Shown here: positions 1 through 8,714 of the stretch, one piece after another
How the letters are laid out: each line of letters opens with the position of its first letter
How positions within the stretch are numbered: the first letter of the stretch is position 1
Assembly: GCA_902826835.1 (NCBI GenBank)
Contig: CADEGH010000016.1
Span: 45,971 to 109,970 of the forward strand
Direction: 5' to 3'
Length of the DNA stretch: 64,000 bases
From: an uncultured bacterium
Lineage (GTDB): Bacteria; Planctomycetota; GCA-002687715
The notes under the pieces: model-generated
What the model was told of the DNA's origin: nothing
The model's input: the letters and a program-made list of their open reading frames with translations, nothing else
Database searches by the model: none
Position numbers and translations under genes: made by a program

Positions 1-808
1 TCACGCGATCGAGGGTAACGCCGCCAGAAACTTCGAGGAGCGGGGAGCGCCCACCCTGGTTGCGACGCAAGACCGCTGCCCGGATGTCCTCGGTCGAAAA
101 ATCGTCCAGCATGATGACGTCGGGAGCGGCCTTCAGGGCAGACTCGAACTCGGGGAGCGTTTCCACTTCGATCTCGATCGCGATCCCTCGGGTCTGCCTC
201 GATCGTGCGCGTTCAACGGCCTTGGCGATTCCCGCGGGGCCGGCGCCGAGGCCGGACAGAGCGACATGATTCTCTTTGATGAGGATCATGTCCGCGAGGC
301 TGGCACGGTGGTTCAAGCCTCCACCGACGGCTACGGCGTATTTGTCGAGATCCCGATGCCCGGGACAGGTCTTGCGGGTCTCCTGAATTCGGGCGGCGCT
401 GCCCGAGACAGCATCGACGTAGGTCCGGGTTGTGGTGGCGATCCCCGACATGCGCTGGACGAAGTTCAGAAGGGTGCGCTCGAGCCCGAGCAACTCGTTG
501 GCGTAGCCGGAAGCGATGGCCAGCACTTGATCCGGGTGAACCAGATCACCATCCGAAGCGAAACATTCCGCCCTTACGCTAGGGAAGGCGCGGATCAGCG
601 GCGACTCGGGCCACAGTAGGAAGAGTCCCGCGATCACGCCGGGCGCCTTGGCTCGCAGCTTTCCGATGGCTTCTCGCTGGGCGGGCACCAGCGCGCGGGT
701 GGTCACGTCCTCGCGGACAGCATCCTCTTCGAGGGCCAGCCGGACGAGGGTGGCGAGCGCGGGACTCGCGAGGAGGGCGGCGTCACTTGGTCGGTGAGGG
801 TGGGTCAT
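1..808 (-). CDS. nadC: Nicotinate-nucleotide pyrophosphorylase (quinolinate phosphoribosyltransferase), 3' end outside window
   Basis: NadC converts quinolinate and PRPP to nicotinate mononucleotide in de novo NAD synthesis. I translated the reverse strand from the ATG at 808; the frame stays open to the left edge (about 269 residues), so only the C-terminus is missing. Family hallmarks are visible: ETRKTCPGHRDLDKYAV (substrate-binding Arg/Lys region), GGGLNHRASLADMILIKENH, and near the edge IMLDDFS and LEVSGGVTLDRV, the phosphate-binding end of the barrel. Its start lies 26 nt inside the end of the upstream HhH gene, so the two are probably co-transcribed and translationally coupled. Confidence 0.95.
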   Translation of the reverse strand, partial: MTHPHRPSDAALLASPALATLVRLALEEDAVREDVTTRALVPAQREAIGKLRAKAPGVIAGLFLLWPESPLIRAFPSVRAECFASDGDLVHPDQVLAIASGYANELLGLERTLLNFVQRMSGIATTTRTYVDAVSGSAARIQETRKTCPGHRDLDKYAVAVGGGLNHRASLADMILIKENHVALSGLGAGPAGIAKAVERARSRQTRGIAIEIEVETLPEFESALKAAPDVIMLDDFSTEDIRAAVLRRNQGGRSPLLEVSGGVTLDRV

Positions 809-1157
809 GTGAGGGGATCTGGGCAGAGTTAGTGGCCGGGGCCAGTTCGTCCTGCCATTTACTCCGCAAGATTGCGCTCACCCCGGGCAGCGCAAGGGCC
901 GAGGCGTGAGCGGAGGGAGGTAGGAGCCGAACGAACCGTTGGAGCTCGCGCGCCCTTGTGGGGCCAACCCCTTCGAGGGACGCGAGGACATACCACGGGG
1001 ATCGAGCGAGATCTGCCTGGGTTGCCACAAAGTGAGGCGCTTGCGAAGACCCACCCACGAGCTTGGCCATTCCGAGGATCGCCACGAGGAGGATGACGCC
1101 TGGGAAAATCGCCCGCTCCGTGGCCGCGACGTCTGGCTTCATAGCCCTCTGACTCAT
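783..1157 (-). CDS. Small membrane-anchored helix-hairpin-helix protein (ComEA-like)
   Basis: A 124-residue protein with one predicted N-terminal membrane helix (about residues 17-37) and a helix-hairpin-helix element near residues 60-72 (LASLEGVGPTRARELQRFV), the fold that non-specifically contacts the DNA backbone. A second, weaker hairpin follows (ALALPGVSAILRSKWQ). The arrangement resembles ComEA-type DNA receptors of competence, but it is only loosely similar and lacks a long linker. It overlaps nadC by 26 nt, which suggests an operon. A comEC gene lies at the other end of the window, so a role in DNA uptake is possible but unproven. Confidence 0.7.
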   Translation of the reverse strand: MSQRAMKPDVAATERAIFPGVILLVAILGMAKLVGGSSQAPHFVATQADLARSPWYVLASLEGVGPTRARELQRFVRLLPPSAHASALALPGVSAILRSKWQDELAPATNSAQIPSHDPPSPTK

Positions 1158-1293
1158 TCTCGAGCCCGCGAGACCAAGAAATTCCCGGGGATTGACCCTG
1201 GCCTTAAGGTCCTGTAGGCTCCGGAGTTAGGAGTGCTGCTTAGCTCCACCAAGACCCTTGGACGGCGACCCCATCCCCTCGTTTGAGACAGGT

Positions 1294-1659
1294 ATGGCCA
1301 CGATCACCAAGAAGGAGCTCGTCAACCGGATCTCGGCCAAGACCGGGCAGACCAAGATCATCACCAAGGACATCATTCAGATGTTCCTAGAGGAGATCGT
1401 GACGGAGTTGGGGGGCGGCAATCGGCTTGAATTTCGCGAGTTTGGCGTCTTCGAGATCAAGCATCGGGCGGCCCGTTTGGCACGCAACCCGCGCACCGCG
1501 GAGGAAGTCCAGGTGCCGTCGAAAAGTGTGGTCAAGTTCAAGGTCGGCCGCAGCATGAAGGACGCAGTGGACCGCTCGTTGGCGGCGCTGGAGACCGGAC
1601 AGGTTTTGCCGGTGTTGCCGGACCTGGAAGACGAAGACGACGGGGACGACGACTCCTGA
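1294..1659 (+). CDS. HU/IHF-family DNA-binding protein with acidic tail
   Basis: A 121-residue histone-like protein that bends DNA as a dimer. Residues 1-90 match the HU/IHF fold: N-terminal helices (TKKELVNRISAKTG), the FGVFEIKHRAARLARNPRT stretch forming the beta arm with its conserved N-P tip, and a final helix. The C-terminus adds an unusual hydrophobic-acidic tail ending in DLEDEDDGDDDS, absent from ordinary 90-residue HU. I chose the ATG at 1294 rather than the in-frame TTG at 1258 because homology begins at MATITKKE. It is divergent from the HhH/nadC pair. Whether it is HU or an IHF subunit cannot be told from sequence alone. Confidence 0.88.
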   Translation: MATITKKELVNRISAKTGQTKIITKDIIQMFLEEIVTELGGGNRLEFREFGVFEIKHRAARLARNPRTAEEVQVPSKSVVKFKVGRSMKDAVDRSLAALETGQVLPVLPDLEDEDDGDDDS

Positions 1660-2234
1660 GCCGTCGAGTTCGGACCCGGGAGGGGGACCTAGTCCTGGGG
1701 TCGAGGTCGGCTTGATCAATCGGGGGGCCCGGCCGGAACCTGCTCAATTCTCGGGCCCGGGCTGCCTGTGGAGGGCGTGCGCTAAGTCCAACCGGCTGAG
1801 CGTGTTAGGTGACTAAACGTCGCCCATTCGGCCCAATGTCCCCCCTCCGCTCTACCCTCGGAATCCAACCCCACGGAGGATTCCATGAAAGAGTTTTTGA
1901 CCGACGCGCTCGTCGCGGCTCTGTTTGCTCTCGTGATCGTCTGGATCAAGTCCTGAGCGTCCCCCCCGGACCTGCGAACTCGCCCCATAGCCTGTCTCGA
2001 CAATTTGCCGGAAAATCGCATTCAGTCGGCCCCCTGATGGTGGTTTCTCAGCCCGGGCAGCCGTGATACTGCCGAGGTGACTCGAACCCCGCTGGCCAGC
2101 GAACTTCAGACCCTGATCTGGGCACTCCTCGGAGCCGTGGGAAGGCTCACCCAAGGAGGCCACTCGAAGACTGGCCGTTCACTCGCCACAATGTCCCCCC
2201 GCGGTGCCCTCCGGGCGAAGGCGGGGGAGTGTCC
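1660..2234. other. 575-base stretch without a conventional gene
   Basis: Between the HU-type gene and mutS2 I find only one well-supported coding element, the 23-codon ORF at 1885-1956. The rest is GC-rich with several G- and C-runs around 1675-1770 that could fold. I see no U-tailed terminator and no convincing conserved RNA family. The part after 1956 contains short ORFs with no recognisable protein features. Confidence 0.5.
1885..1956 (+). CDS. Putative 23-residue single-helix membrane microprotein
   Basis: The ORF encodes a charged start (MKEFLTD) followed by a continuous hydrophobic stretch (ALVAALFALVIVW) and a short basic end (IKS), the layout of a one-helix membrane microprotein. An excellent ribosome binding site, GGAGG, sits 5 nt before the ATG, which is better than that of many large genes here. 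It stands alone, 226 nt after the HU-type gene and 279 nt before mutS2. I recognise no family. The strong RBS and amphipathic design argue that it is real; the short length keeps confidence moderate. Confidence 0.5.
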   Translation: MKEFLTDALVAALFALVIVWIKS

Positions 2235-4316
2235 ATGGACGCGCATGCGGTGGCCGTGTTGGGTTACGAGGAGGTGAAGGTTCACCTCGCGGGGCTGGCT
2301 CAGAGCATTTTGGGCCGGTCGGTGATCGAGCGTCTCCGGCCCTCATCGGATCGGAATCGCTTGCAGGCCAGTCTAGAGCAGGTTGACGAGGCGAGACGGT
2401 TGTTGGATCGGCAGGTGGTGCCCCCGTTCGGTGGGCTCGCCGATGTCATGGCCCGGGTGCGAGCCGGGCATGTCCACAGTCGAGGACTCGAACCTCCCGA
2501 ACTGCATGCGGTGCGCCAACTGATTCAGGGCGCCCACCAGCTCCGGCAGTTTTTTCAGTCGCAGGCATCCTTGACGCCCTCGCTATTGAGGCTCGTGCAG
2601 AAGCTGCCCGACCTCGGACCCCTGGTAGTAGCGATCGACGATGCCATCGAGCCGCCCGGCGAAGTCAAGGACCATGCTTCGCCGCTCCTCTTCGATCTTC
2701 GTCAGCGGATTCGCGACCTCGAGGACAAGGTCCGCGTGCTCATGAACGAATTGGCCACCGGGCCGCGCTATCGCACGTGGCTCCAGGAGAAGGTCTTCTC
2801 CGTCCGCAACGGACGCTACGTCTTGCCGGTGCGCCTCGACCAGAAGGGATATGTGCCGGGAATTTTGCACGACAAAAGCGCCAGTGGAAGCACCGCCTTC
2901 GTAGAGCCTCGTGAGGTGATCCCGCTCGCCAACGACCTCGCCGAAGCTGAACTCGATGCTTCGAAGGAAATCGCCCGCATCCTCCTCGAGCTGTCGAAGC
3001 GCGTGTACGCCGACGAGGCGGCGATCGCCACGACGCAGGAAGTGTGCGCGTGGCTCGATTTCACGTGGGCACGGGCACGCCAGAGCCAGGCTCTCGGATG
3101 TACCTCGCCGAGACTCGCGACGGACCGCACGATCAGGCTTCGCTTGGCGCGACATCCCTTGCTGGCCATCGCGCACCACTCTGACCCGACCCGACCCGCG
3201 GTCGTGCCATTCTCCCTCACATTGGGCGAGGAGCATCGCCTGATCGTGGTCACCGGTCCGAATACCGGCGGGAAAACTGTGTTGCTCAAGGCGGTGGGGT
3301 TGTTCCAGCTCATGTTTCAGTCGGGGCTCCATGTTCCCGTCGGCTCGGGCTCGGAGTTGCCGTGCCTCGACGGAGTGTGGGCCGACATCGGCGACGAACA
3401 GAGCATCGCGCAGAATCTCTCCACATTCAGCGGCCACATCACGCAGGTAGCGGCAATTCTTCGCCAGGCGACCCCTCACTCCTTGGTTCTCCTGGATGAA
3501 CTGGGAGCGGGCACGGATCCGACCGAGGGTGCGGCCCTGGGGGAGGCGCTGCTTTCCCACCTGCTTCAGAGTGGGCATCTCGTGATCGTGACCACTCACT
3601 TGTCCACCCTGAAGGAATTCGGCTTTTCGCGCGAAGGGGCGGAGAACGCGTGCATGACCTTCGACACCGAGAGCCTCATGCCCACTTACGGACTATTGGT
3701 TGGCCAGCCGGGGTCGAGTCAGGCCTTGGCGATTGCCGCGCGCTACGGACTGCCGGAGGCGGTGATCAGCCTGGCCAAGGGACTGGTATCGGCCCAGGCC
3801 GCCCGTACCGACAGCCTGATGACCGACCTGATGAAGTCCCGCGTGAGAGCTGAGGCGGCGCGGCAGCGCTCGGAGGACCTCGTTCAGGCGAGTGAAGAGC
3901 GACTGGCTCGAGCCGAGGGCGCGCTGAAGGAGGCCGAGGCCGCTCGGGATCGCGTCGAACGGGAAGCCGAGTCGGAAATTTTGAGGATCTTCGAGAGTTT
4001 GCGAGAAGCCGCCCGTCCCCATCTCAACGCGCTCAAGAATGTTCCCAAGGCGCTCCTGCCCAATTTGCTGGGTTTGGAACAATCGCTGGAGCGCCACGCC
4101 CGCATGACCCCGTTCCAGGAGCGACGCCGCAGTTTCCTGAAGGACCTGAAGAAATACGACGAGGTCTACGTCCCCAAGTATCAGCAAATTGCGCGGATCG
4201 AAAAAATGAATCGCGCCGAGGAGCGGCTCTCCGTCAAGATCGGCGCCATGACCCTGGAAATAGGATTCGACGACGTGTCGTGGGTCACCCCTCCCGATGC
4301 CAAACGGACGAATTGA
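2235..4316 (+). CDS. mutS2: MutS2-family ATPase lacking the Smr domain
   Basis: MutS2 proteins are ABC-type ATPases acting on recombination intermediates or collided ribosomes rather than mismatches. The 693-residue product has the MutS2 core/lever region, Walker A GPNTGGKT near residue 340, signature STFSGHITQ, Walker B LVLLDELGAGTDPTEGA near residue 416, then a long coiled coil (about 520-585) and a KOW-like segment (DEVYVPKYQQIARI). It stops there, whereas the usual MutS2 of about 780 residues continues into a C-terminal Smr nuclease domain. ATG 2235 is chosen over GTG 2229 because GGGGGAG is then correctly spaced. The next gene is convergent and begins its stop codon one base after this stop. 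Confidence 0.92.
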   Translation: MDAHAVAVLGYEEVKVHLAGLAQSILGRSVIERLRPSSDRNRLQASLEQVDEARRLLDRQVVPPFGGLADVMARVRAGHVHSRGLEPPELHAVRQLIQGAHQLRQFFQSQASLTPSLLRLVQKLPDLGPLVVAIDDAIEPPGEVKDHASPLLFDLRQRIRDLEDKVRVLMNELATGPRYRTWLQEKVFSVRNGRYVLPVRLDQKGYVPGILHDKSASGSTAFVEPREVIPLANDLAEAELDASKEIARILLELSKRVYADEAAIATTQEVCAWLDFTWARARQSQALGCTSPRLATDRTIRLRLARHPLLAIAHHSDPTRPAVVPFSLTLGEEHRLIVVTGPNTGGKTVLLKAVGLFQLMFQSGLHVPVGSGSELPCLDGVWADIGDEQSIAQNLSTFSGHITQVAAILRQATPHSLVLLDELGAGTDPTEGAALGEALLSHLLQSGHLVIVTTHLSTLKEFGFSREGAENACMTFDTESLMPTYGLLVGQPGSSQALAIAARYGLPEAVISLAKGLVSAQAARTDSLMTDLMKSRVRAEAARQRSEDLVQASEERLARAEGALKEAEAARDRVEREAESEILRIFESLREAARPHLNALKNVPKALLPNLLGLEQSLERHARMTPFQERRRSFLKDLKKYDEVYVPKYQQIARIEKMNRAEERLSVKIGAMTLEIGFDDVSWVTPPDAKRTN

Positions 4317-6749
4317 TCAGCGCCGGTAGTGGTACGGATGACTGAAGCTGCCGCGTCCGGCGGCGTGCCACGCGAGCAATATCGAGAATTGTGAAGGGCT
4401 GGGTTCGTGCGGAATTTGCTCGCGGGGATCCTGCTCGAGGGAAAACTCGTAGGCGATGCCGATTCGTCGGTGCCAGACCAATTTGGTGTTTCCGTCCGCC
4501 GCCAGCAGCGCGTAGGAATCGTCGAAGGCATTCAGGCTCACGACCGGCCGGGGCGGGAGTCGTTCGGTTTCGCCGCGCAGGAGGGGGCCGAGCGAACGCC
4601 CGTGGAAGCGTCCCGGATTGGAGCGGCCGGTCCATTCCGCGATGGTCGGCGCCAAGTCGATCGCGGCGACCGGGTCATCGATTCGCCTCGGGCGGTAGTC
4701 GGGATGCTTGATCAGGAGCGGAATTCGTAGTTGCTCCTCGTAGGGGAGGAACCCGCCGTTGCGGCCGTGTTCCCCGAGCCCCGTGCCGTGATCGGCAAAG
4801 ACCACCATCGCCGTTCTTCGCCACTCTCCCAGAGCTTGAAGCGCCGCGATCAGGCGACCGAGTTCTCGGTCCGCCTTCGCCAATTCCCCGTCGTAGCGAT
4901 CCGCCGCGGAAGTGCCGAACTCGGCCACGGGGTTTTCGTTGAACCAGGGAGCGTGCGGGCTCGTGTAATGCACAAAGGTGAAGGTCCCGGACAATCCACG
5001 GGCGACCCGCTCGCGGTGGAGCGTATTCCAGGTCTCGATGACACCGGTGGTCTTCTGGGAATCCTGGTCCAGAGTGTCGGCGTTTTGGAATGGCAATTCG
5101 TGCCACTGGAACCCAGGTTGCCGCGAGTCCCAATGACGATGGAAGGCCTCCGCGCTGACGCCGTTGAAGTCGCTACCGGTCACCGTGATCACGAAGTCCG
5201 TCGTGCCAGCCTCGGACAGGTCCTTCACCACGAATGGTCCGTGGTCCTCCGAGACCATGCAGCGGGAGGAATATTGGCCGGTCATGAGACATCTCACCCC
5301 CAGCGTGGTGGCAGTCGCATTGCTCCGCGCCCGAGTGAAGACGGCCGCATCGTTCGCAAGGGTCTGCAGGTTGGGGGTGTTCGCGCGTACGTGCCCGTAC
5401 GTGCCCATGCGGTCGGGGCGCGCCGCGTCCCAGAGCACCATGACGAGGGCGAGATCACGGGAGGATGTACCCGGAGCTGTGAACGGATCCTGCGATCCGA
5501 CGATGAAATCGGAGAGCAATTCCGGGCGCTTCGGAAGCACATCACCGGACCCGGAATCGACCACGTTTCCGAAACTCAGTCCCATCCATGGCAAGAGGGT
5601 TGCCAATCGCGAGTTTTCGTGAAGCGCGATGCGGCCTCGGAGGGATCCGGACCACCCGCCACCGAAGAGGCCGACCGAGGCGAGAAAAATTGCCAGGGCT
5701 GCCGCGGAGTATCGCTGCGGGAGCGATCGTGTCGCTGCACTCACCAACGAGATTGCCGCAACGACGGACAGAATCGCGAAGGCGGGATAAAGCCGCAGGC
5801 GCAAGTCTTCGATCGATGGCCACAAGGCAAAGTTGGAGAGTGTGAATACGGATGTGGCGAGAGTGAGCACCCACGCACGGCGCCAGGCGGGACGATCCCC
5901 CAAGTCGTTGTCCGCGCGATTATTCAGGGGCGGAATGGGCCACCACGCAAACGGCGACCCGAAGAACTGGGGAAGCAACGCGGCGGGGGCGGCCAATTCG
6001 CTGCGGCGGTGCCGCGATGCGAGTGATCCCGCGCTGATCCACGCGAGGGCTGCGAGGACTGGCGGCCAAACCCCGAGAGCGGAAATCTCGTCGCCCAAGC
6101 ACCCTCGCAAAATCGCGGCGACGCCCAGGGCGCTCACGAGTGCCACGAGGGCGGTGCCGACTCGGGCGCCCTCGAGTCGCATCGACAGCCACCTGAGGAG
6201 GAAAAAGGACAGCACCAAGGCGATTGCGGCGAGGGGGGCGAGTACCAACCAGATCCGGGATACGACGAAGGCGCTCGCCGGGAGGTCGGACGCAAGGCTC
6301 GGCAAGTGGTGACGCAGGCAGACGGATTCCACGATGGTCGCGACCGCGACTCCGAGACCGGTGCTGAGAAGGAGTTGGGAGAGTGTGGGGTACCACGGTA
6401 GGGCGCGGACCACTGACGGATCGCCGGAGATCATGACAGGGCGGGCCCGGAGGAAATGGGTGACCCAAAGGACACTCATTCCGGCCACGAGCGGGGGGGC
6501 GGCGGTGGGCCAAACCGCGGCGGCGAGGAGGAGCGGGGTCGACGCGACATGGCGCCAGCCTGGGCTCCGCTTCCCACGGCGCTGGGCCATGAGGAGCCGC
6601 AGGACCCAGAGAAAGAGGGCCGCCCAGGGCAGAAAAGGTCGCGCCCGAAACAAGAAGATGGCCGGGGCAAACTCGTCGGCCGGAACCGCGGAGAGGGCCG
6701 CGAGGCGGTCCAACAAATTGGCCAGGAGAAGGAGGAGGGGCGCGATCAT
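4317..6749 (-). CDS. Polytopic membrane protein with C-terminal sulfatase/alkaline-phosphatase-superfamily domain
   Basis: An 810-residue protein. The N-terminal half (about 1-420) has roughly nine hydrophobic helices; the C-terminal half is a sulfatase-fold hydrolase. Metal-site motifs are present: VLWDAARPDRMGTYG, FVHYTSPHAPW and VVFADHGTGLGEHG. At the nucleophile position the formylglycine-forming Cys motif is absent; the sequence reads SNATATTLGVRCLMTG, so threonine is the candidate. This favours a phospho- or glycerophospho-transferase/hydrolase role in the envelope (LtaS/EptA-like chemistry) over a true sulfatase. The reading frame is open upstream into aroC, but homology and membrane helices begin at the ATG at 6749, giving a 105-nt divergent gap to aroC. 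Confidence 0.82.
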   Translation of the reverse strand: MIAPLLLLLANLLDRLAALSAVPADEFAPAIFLFRARPFLPWAALFLWVLRLLMAQRRGKRSPGWRHVASTPLLLAAAVWPTAAPPLVAGMSVLWVTHFLRARPVMISGDPSVVRALPWYPTLSQLLLSTGLGVAVATIVESVCLRHHLPSLASDLPASAFVVSRIWLVLAPLAAIALVLSFFLLRWLSMRLEGARVGTALVALVSALGVAAILRGCLGDEISALGVWPPVLAALAWISAGSLASRHRRSELAAPAALLPQFFGSPFAWWPIPPLNNRADNDLGDRPAWRRAWVLTLATSVFTLSNFALWPSIEDLRLRLYPAFAILSVVAAISLVSAATRSLPQRYSAAALAIFLASVGLFGGGWSGSLRGRIALHENSRLATLLPWMGLSFGNVVDSGSGDVLPKRPELLSDFIVGSQDPFTAPGTSSRDLALVMVLWDAARPDRMGTYGHVRANTPNLQTLANDAAVFTRARSNATATTLGVRCLMTGQYSSRCMVSEDHGPFVVKDLSEAGTTDFVITVTGSDFNGVSAEAFHRHWDSRQPGFQWHELPFQNADTLDQDSQKTTGVIETWNTLHRERVARGLSGTFTFVHYTSPHAPWFNENPVAEFGTSAADRYDGELAKADRELGRLIAALQALGEWRRTAMVVFADHGTGLGEHGRNGGFLPYEEQLRIPLLIKHPDYRPRRIDDPVAAIDLAPTIAEWTGRSNPGRFHGRSLGPLLRGETERLPPRPVVSLNAFDDSYALLAADGNTKLVWHRRIGIAYEFSLEQDPREQIPHEPSPSQFSILLAWHAAGRGSFSHPYHYRR

Positions 6750-6854
6750 GGATTCCGCCACCCTACGACGACCGGGCGAACTCCTCGCGGCGGAGTTGGA
6801 GGGCGAGCGCTTTACGCCGAGGGGCGGGCCCCGGTATCGTTGGCGAGGGTAGCC

Positions 6855-7973
6855 ATGAGCAGACTGCGATGGATCACCGCCGGGGAGTCCCACGGCGCGG
6901 GCGTGTTGTGCGTGGTCGAGGGTCTCCCCGCCGGGCTCCCGATCGATCTTGCCGCGGTGGACGAAGAACTCCGGCGACGTCAGCAGGGTTATGGGCGCGG
7001 CAAGCGCATGCAGATCGAGCAGGATCGAGCCCGAGTCCTGAGCGGCCTGAAGCGGGGTAAAACCCTGGGCAGCCCGATCACGATTTTGATCGAGAATCGG
7101 GATCACCGGATCGATGACTACCGCCGCTTGACGCGACCCCGTCCTGGCCACGCCGATCTCCCGGGGGCCTTCAAGTACGGGACCACCGATTGCGGGGACG
7201 TGATGGAGCGAGCGTCCGCCCGGGAAACCGCGGCGCGGGTCGCAGCGGGGGCACTCGCGATGCAGTTTTTGGCGGCAACCTCCGTGCATCTCCATGCCGC
7301 GGTGACCCGAATCGGTGAGGTCCCGTTGCCCCTTTTTTTCGGCACTTTGGAGGAAAGAGCCGCGCGGACGCGTCGCTCCGCGCTGTTCGCGGAGGACGAG
7401 GGAGCTACGGGAGTCGCGGTGGCCCTCATCGATGCTTGTCGCGAAGCCCAGGACACCGTGGGCGGGCAGTTTGTGGTCGAGGCGCATGGCCTGCCCATCG
7501 GCCTCGGTTCACCCATGCAGTGGGATTCACGTCTGGATGGCCGCCTGGCCCAGGCCGTAATGGCGATCCAAGGCATCAAAGCGGTCGAAATCGGGGCCGG
7601 GGTTTTGGGGGCGGAACTGCGGGGATCACAGTTTCACGATCACATCCTGCCGGGAGGCGGCCGAACGACGAATCGTGCCGGTGGTCTCGAGGGTGGCATG
7701 ACCAACGGGCAGCCGGTGTGCGTCCGGGCGACCATGAAGCCCATTCCATCCGTGCGCCAGGCCCTTCCTAGTTACGACCTCGAAACGGGGGAGGCGGTTC
7801 CCGCCGTGTACGAACGATCCGATGTCTGCTCGGTGCCGGCGGCCAGTCGAGTCGGGCTCGCCTCCGTAGCCCTGGTCTTGGCGGATGCGCTGCTGGAAAA
7901 GACCGGGGGAGACGCCCTACCCGAGGTCTTGGTCAACTTGGCAGGAGTGCGCGCCCGAACGCCCCGGAGTTGA
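6855..7973 (+). CDS. aroC: Chorismate synthase
   Basis: AroC makes chorismate from EPSP, the last shikimate-pathway step, using reduced FMN. The 372-residue protein has all landmarks: WITAGESHG at the N-terminus, RRQQGYGRGKRMQIEQD, the RPGHADLPGAFKYG motif, DVMERASARETAARVAAGA, and GGRTTNRAGGLEGGMTNGQP in the FMN/substrate site. The length is ordinary for the bifunctional-size class. ATG 6855 is the start because homology begins at once with MSRLRWITAGESHG. It is divergent from the sulfatase-like gene and followed by hairpins and the tRNA-tuf promoter, so it is probably monocistronic. Confidence 0.97.
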   Translation: MSRLRWITAGESHGAGVLCVVEGLPAGLPIDLAAVDEELRRRQQGYGRGKRMQIEQDRARVLSGLKRGKTLGSPITILIENRDHRIDDYRRLTRPRPGHADLPGAFKYGTTDCGDVMERASARETAARVAAGALAMQFLAATSVHLHAAVTRIGEVPLPLFFGTLEERAARTRRSALFAEDEGATGVAVALIDACREAQDTVGGQFVVEAHGLPIGLGSPMQWDSRLDGRLAQAVMAIQGIKAVEIGAGVLGAELRGSQFHDHILPGGGRTTNRAGGLEGGMTNGQPVCVRATMKPIPSVRQALPSYDLETGEAVPAVYERSDVCSVPAASRVGLASVALVLADALLEKTGGDALPEVLVNLAGVRARTPRS

Positions 7974-7980
7974 ACGGGGA

Positions 7981-8027
7981 CCGGTCGGGAGGTAAGACCG
8001 ACCGGCGGCTTCTGCGGATCCCCGCAG
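7981..8027 (+). terminator. Two hairpins downstream of aroC, possible terminator without U-tract
   Basis: A perfect 8-bp stem CCGGTCGG/CCGACCGG (7981-7988 with 7998-8005) is followed by a second hairpin CTGCGG/CCGCAG (about 8012-8027). They start 8 nt after the aroC stop. No run of T follows, so intrinsic termination is uncertain. Position suggests that they end or protect the aroC mRNA. Confidence 0.4.
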
Positions 8028-8071
8028 GCGTGCCCGGTCGTCTCTTGTGATGCAAGGTCGCAAGAGCCTTC

Positions 8072-8099
8072 TTGAGCTCTGAGGTTCGGGTTGTAACAT
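8072..8099 (+). promoter_or_regulatory. Candidate sigma70-type promoter of the tRNA-tuf operon
   Basis: TTGAGC at 8072-8077 and TAACAT at 8094-8099 are spaced by 16 nt and fit -35/-10 boxes with four matches each. The predicted start near 8106 lies about 23 nt upstream of the first tRNA. It is the best promoter-like pair in the gap before the translation supercluster. Confidence 0.45.
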
Positions 8100-8128
8100 G
8101 CGCAGCCCGCGCCCCCGGGTTGCGCCCT

Positions 8129-8201
8129 GCCAGCGTAGCTCAATCGGCAGAGCAGCGGTTTTGTAAACCGCAGGTTGACGGTTCGATTCCGTTCGCTGGC
8201 T
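8129..8201 (+). tRNA. tRNA-Thr (anticodon TGT)
   Basis: A full cloverleaf is visible: acceptor GCCAGCG pairs with CGCTGGC, the D arm contains AGCTCAATCGGCAGAGC, the anticodon arm is GCGGT-TTTGTAA-ACCGC with TGT in the loop, and the T arm contains GGTTCGATTCC. CCA is not encoded. It is first in the Thr-Tyr-Gly-Thr-tuf series. Confidence 0.97.
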
Positions 8202-8271
8202 CTACGGTTCGGGCTCTGGGGACGGGGTTCGGTGGGCTGAAGTTCCGCCGGACGAGTCACGCAACAAGTCC

Positions 8272-8355
8272 GGGGAGATACCGAAGCGGCCAAACGGGAC
8301 AGACTGTAAATCTGTTGGCTTAACGCCTACGAAGGTTCGAATCCTTCTCTCCCCA
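8272..8355 (+). tRNA. tRNA-Tyr (anticodon GTA)
   Basis: Acceptor GGGGAGA pairs with TCTCCCC. The anticodon loop CTGTAAA gives GTA. A long class-II variable arm (TTGGCTTAACGCCTACG) precedes the T arm with GGTTCGAATCC, as expected for bacterial tRNA-Tyr. CCA is not encoded. Confidence 0.96.
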
Positions 8356-8387
8356 TCCCTGCCGGTGTTCGGCATCGGTGGGAGTAA

Positions 8388-8458
8388 GCGGGTGTAGCTC
8401 AGTGGTAGAGCCCCAGCCTTCCAAGCTGGTTGCGAGGGTTCGATTCCCTTCACCCGCT
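8388..8458 (+). tRNA. tRNA-Gly (anticodon TCC)
   Basis: Acceptor GCGGGTG pairs with CACCCGC. The anticodon stem CCAGC/GCTGG encloses CTTCCAA, giving TCC. The T arm carries GGTTCGATTCC. It is third in the conserved tRNA series ahead of tuf; CCA is not encoded. Confidence 0.97.
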
Positions 8459-8527
8459 CTCGGTCTTCCTTGGAGGACCACCCGAAGCGAGGAGCTTGCT
8501 CCGAGCCTCGGTCGACAACCTGACAAC

Positions 8528-8603
8528 GCTACTGTAGCTCAGTCGGTAGAGCACCTCCTTGGTAAGGAGGAGGTCCCGGGTTCAAGTCCCGGCAGTAGCT
8601 CCA
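8528..8603 (+). tRNA. tRNA-Thr (anticodon GGT), CCA encoded
   Basis: Acceptor GCTACTG pairs with CAGTAGC, the anticodon loop TTGGTAA gives GGT, and the T arm carries GGTTCAAGTCC. Unlike its three neighbours its 3' end is followed by genomic CCA (8601-8603). It is last of the four tRNAs, 111 nt before the tuf start. Confidence 0.96.
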
Positions 8604-8714
8604 TCCAAGCCTTCCTGGGGTCGACGCCCCGGGAGGGACAGAATTTGCCTGGAGATGGGCGAAAAGCCCTGGGGTGCCCGCGCAGGCGGGAACGACGACA
8701 AGGAGTGTTCGGTC

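Noticed and set aside
6750..7487. Upstream extension of the sulfatase-like frame into aroC
   Set aside because: The extended part is the antisense of aroC and lacks the membrane helices; the true start is at 6749.
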